From DATBHW01 sp046704085 (GTDB taxonomy: Bacteria > Chloroflexota > Ktedonobacteria > Ktedonobacterales > DATBGS01): 8,547 bases of DNA. Made by a program: the position numbers and the translations under genes. Below the pieces are notes generated by a model. The model saw nothing but the letters and a program-made list of their open reading frames with translations, was not told the DNA's origin and searched no databases. The stretch is taken from assembly GCA_046704085.1 (NCBI GenBank), contig JBJKSJ010000196.1:1-8547 (forward strand), written 5' to 3'. Position 1 is the first letter of the stretch; each line of letters opens with the position of its first letter. Shown piece by piece: positions 6,378-8,547 of the stretch.

Positions 6378-8547
6378 ATGATGGCAACCGCAGGCAAAGA
6401 TGGCGCAGGTGGCCTGGGCGGCTTCCTGCGCAGCCATGTCGGTTTTGTTCCCAATCCGCTGAGCAAGCGCAGCCAGACGCTGGCCCCCCGCATTCGCGAT
6501 GCGCAATCTTTTGATTCGATCTGCCCCTACTGCGCCGTCGGGTGCAGCCAGAAAGTCTACGTCAGGGATGGGCGCATCATCGACATTGAAGGCAATCCCG
6601 AAAGCCCGATCAGCGCCGGGCATCTCTGCCCCAAAGGGGCAGCAACATACCAGTTTACCATCAATCCAAACCGCCCCCAAAAGGTTCTCTATCGCGCGCC
6701 AAAGAGCGATCACTGGGAAGAGCGACCATTGACCTGGGCGATGGAGCGCATCGCTCATCTGGTCAAAACGACCCGCGACCGCGACCTTCAGGAGAAGAAT
6801 GCCGAGGGGCTGCCCATCAACCGGCTGGAAACCATCGGGCACATTGGCGGCGCGACGCTGGATAACGAAGAGAATTATCTGATTCTCAAGCTCTTCCGCA
6901 ACCTGGGCATTGTCCATATCACCAACCAGGCTCGTATATGACACAGCTCCACTGTGCCCGGTCTGGGTGTCAGCTTTGGTCGTGGCGGGGCCACGACCGC
7001 TCAATGGGACCTGGTCAATAGCGATTGCATCGTGATTCAAGGCTCCAACATGGCGGAGTGCCACCCAGTCGGCTTCCGCTTTGTCATGGAGGCCCGCGAG
7101 CGTGGCGCGAAGATCATCCATGTGGACCCGCGCTACACGCGCACCTCGGCCAACGCCGATCTCTACGCGCCGATCCGTCCAGGGACGGATATTGCCTTCC
7201 TGGGCGGGCTGATTCACTATGTGCTGGAAAACGAAAAATACTTCCACGAGTATGTGTTGAGGTACACCAACGCCTCAACGATCATCAATGAACAGTTCCG
7301 GGATACAGAAGACCTGGATGGCTACTTCTCCGGCTTCGATAAGGAGAAAGGCCAGTACGACCCCTCAAGCTGGAGCTACGAGGGCGAGAACGTGCCTGCC
7401 GCTGCCGGACATCATCAGGCGCAGACAGGCGAGACTTTTGGCTCGCGTCTCTCTCGTGCCGAGGCCGGATCGCCCCCGCGCGACGAAACCTTGCAGAACC
7501 CGCGCTGTGTCTTCCAATTGCTGAGGAAGCACTACGCGCGCTACACCCCGGAGATGGTCGAGCAGATCTGCGGCACGCCCAAAGAGGTCTTCCTCCAGGT
7601 GGCCGAGATGCTCGCGGCTAACTCCGGGCGCGACCGCACCGCCGCCTTTTGCTACGCGGTCGGTTGGACCCAGCATACCGTCGGCGTGCAAAACATCCGC
7701 GCCGCCGCGATCTTGCAACTCCTGCTGGGCAACATTGGTCGCCCTGGCGGAGGCATCCTGGCGCTGCGCGGGCACGCGACCATCCAGGGTTCGACCGATG
7801 TCCCCACGCTCTATAACCTGCTGCCGGGCTATCTCCAGGTGCCAATGGAGCAGAATAAGAACTTGCAGCAGTGGAAGGAAACGCAGGAAGCGCCTACTGG
7901 CTGGTGGTATAACGCGCCGAAATATCAGGTCAGTCTGCTCAAAGCCTGGTATGGGGATAAGGCCACCAAAGAGAACGAGTGGCGCTACCACCATCTGCCC
8001 AAGTTGAAAGGCGATTACTCGTACTATCCCATGTTCTTCAGGATGAAGGATGGTGAGATGCGTGGGCTGTTCGTCATGGGCGAGAACTTTGCCGTTGGCG
8101 GTCCGGGCGCGAAGCTGGAGCGCGAGGCGATGCGCAAGCTGGAGTGGTGCGTGGTGCGCGAGCCGTATCTGGTGGAGACGGCGGAGTTCTGGCAGTTGGA
8201 TGGCGTCGATCCCAGGGAGGTGGAGACAGAGGTCTTCTTTATGCCTGCCGCCGTTGTGGCGGAGAAAGACGGCAGCTTCACCAACACCCAGCGTCTGCTG
8301 CAATGGCATGATAAAGCCGTAGACCCGCCGGGCGATGCTCGCTCAGAAACGTGGTTTATGGTCCACCTGGGCAGGCGTTTGCGCGCGCTTTACGCCAATA
8401 GCACGGCGGAGAAAGATCGTCCGCTGCTGGAAATGACCTGGGACTATCCGCTGGAAGGCGCGATCCAGGAGCCGCGTGTTGAGTCAGTTGATGAGGAGAT
8501 CAGCGGCTATACGGTTGCTGATGGTAAGCAGGTCAAGAGCTTTACCG
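6378..8547 (+). CDS. Selenocysteine formate dehydrogenase catalytic subunit, FDH-N type (partial 3')
   Basis: This is a molybdopterin (Mo/W-bisMGD) oxidoreductase that oxidises formate to CO2. C49-x2-C52-x3-C56 and C84 bind the proximal [4Fe-4S] cluster, followed by the conserved K86. The in-frame TGA at 6939-6941 is codon 188, in the context QARI-[TGA]-H, where E. coli FdnG has selenocysteine 196 followed by His. A SECIS hairpin follows. The frame then continues unbroken for 535 codons to the window edge with family motifs: SFGRGGAT, NMAECHPVGF, VDPRYTRTS, YAVGWTQHTVGVQNIRAA and GNIGRPGGG. In all 723 of roughly 1000 codons are visible. Unlike FdnG, no twin-arginine signal peptide is present, which suggests a cytoplasmic enzyme. 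The start is supported by AAAGGA 8 nt upstream. Automated calling would end it at 6941. Partner iron-sulfur or membrane subunits should lie downstream; selA, selB, selC and selD must exist elsewhere. Confidence 0.93.
6939..6979 (+). promoter_or_regulatory. Bacterial SECIS element with selenocysteine UGA
   Basis: The UGA (6939-6941) is followed after 18 nt by the loop GGUCU (6960-6964), closed by CCC (6957-6959) and GGG (6965-6967) and extendable by G-U pairs. AGCU (6945-6948) and AGCU (6972-6975) can form the base of the stem. A GGUCU apical loop is what SelB recognises in E. coli fdhF, and the UGA-to-loop distance is the same there as I recall it. The exact lower-stem pairing was judged by eye. 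Confidence 0.85.

Noticed and set aside
6939..6941. TGA as a real stop, making fdh a pseudogene or two genes
   Set aside because: Position, flanking residues, SECIS hairpin and the intact downstream frame all fit selenocysteine, and no other damage is seen.
6192..8309. Long minus-strand open frames of 351 and 314 codons opposite fdh
   Set aside because: They mirror the GC-rich codon pattern of fdh and encode nothing recognisable.

Overview
The window holds five protein genes from a moderately GC-rich bacterium. They are, in order, the N-terminal part of the ClpB disaggregase (minus strand, cut by the left edge), a secreted protein with an HExxE motif (plus), an FHA/zinc-ribbon protein with a long Pro/Gln/Gly-rich linker (minus), a type II NADH dehydrogenase-like flavoprotein (minus), and a formate dehydrogenase catalytic subunit (plus, cut by the right edge). 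Strong GGAGG-type Shine-Dalgarno sites and sigma-A/sigma-70-like promoter boxes are visible. The protein styles fit Chloroflexota, perhaps Ktedonobacteria, but that placement is a low-confidence inference from style, not from a marker gene.

The most solid discovery is in the formate dehydrogenase. The gene looks split by an in-frame TGA at 6939-6941, but this TGA sits exactly where FDH-N-type enzymes carry selenocysteine (Q-A-R-I-[TGA]-H). It is followed by a small hairpin with a GGTCT apical loop, the hallmark of a bacterial SECIS element. The frame then stays open to the window edge. The gene should be read as one selenoprotein, not two genes or a pseudogene.

The 655 bases between the clpB start (990) and the secreted-protein start (1645) are regulatory. 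The clpB promoter (1081-1109, minus strand) overlaps an 11-bp inverted repeat resembling a CIRCE operator, but with a 19-nt spacer instead of 9. About 100 bases further on, a near-consensus plus-strand promoter (1210-1238) directly abuts a perfect 9-bp inverted repeat. It is followed by about 335 bases without a convincing gene but with several perfect hairpins, ending in a terminator with a T8 tract (1544-1579) just ahead of the secreted-protein gene. This looks like an undescribed small RNA or a transcription-attenuating leader.

The secreted-protein gene ends in a 16-bp perfect terminator hairpin. The FHA and NADH dehydrogenase genes face the same way, but a hairpin and a weak candidate promoter between them suggest separate transcripts. 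The NADH dehydrogenase and the formate dehydrogenase are transcribed divergently from a 376-base region. Both enzymes feed electrons from simple donors toward a respiratory chain, so a shared redox role is plausible. No tRNA, rRNA, CRISPR array, insertion sequence or transposase was seen.
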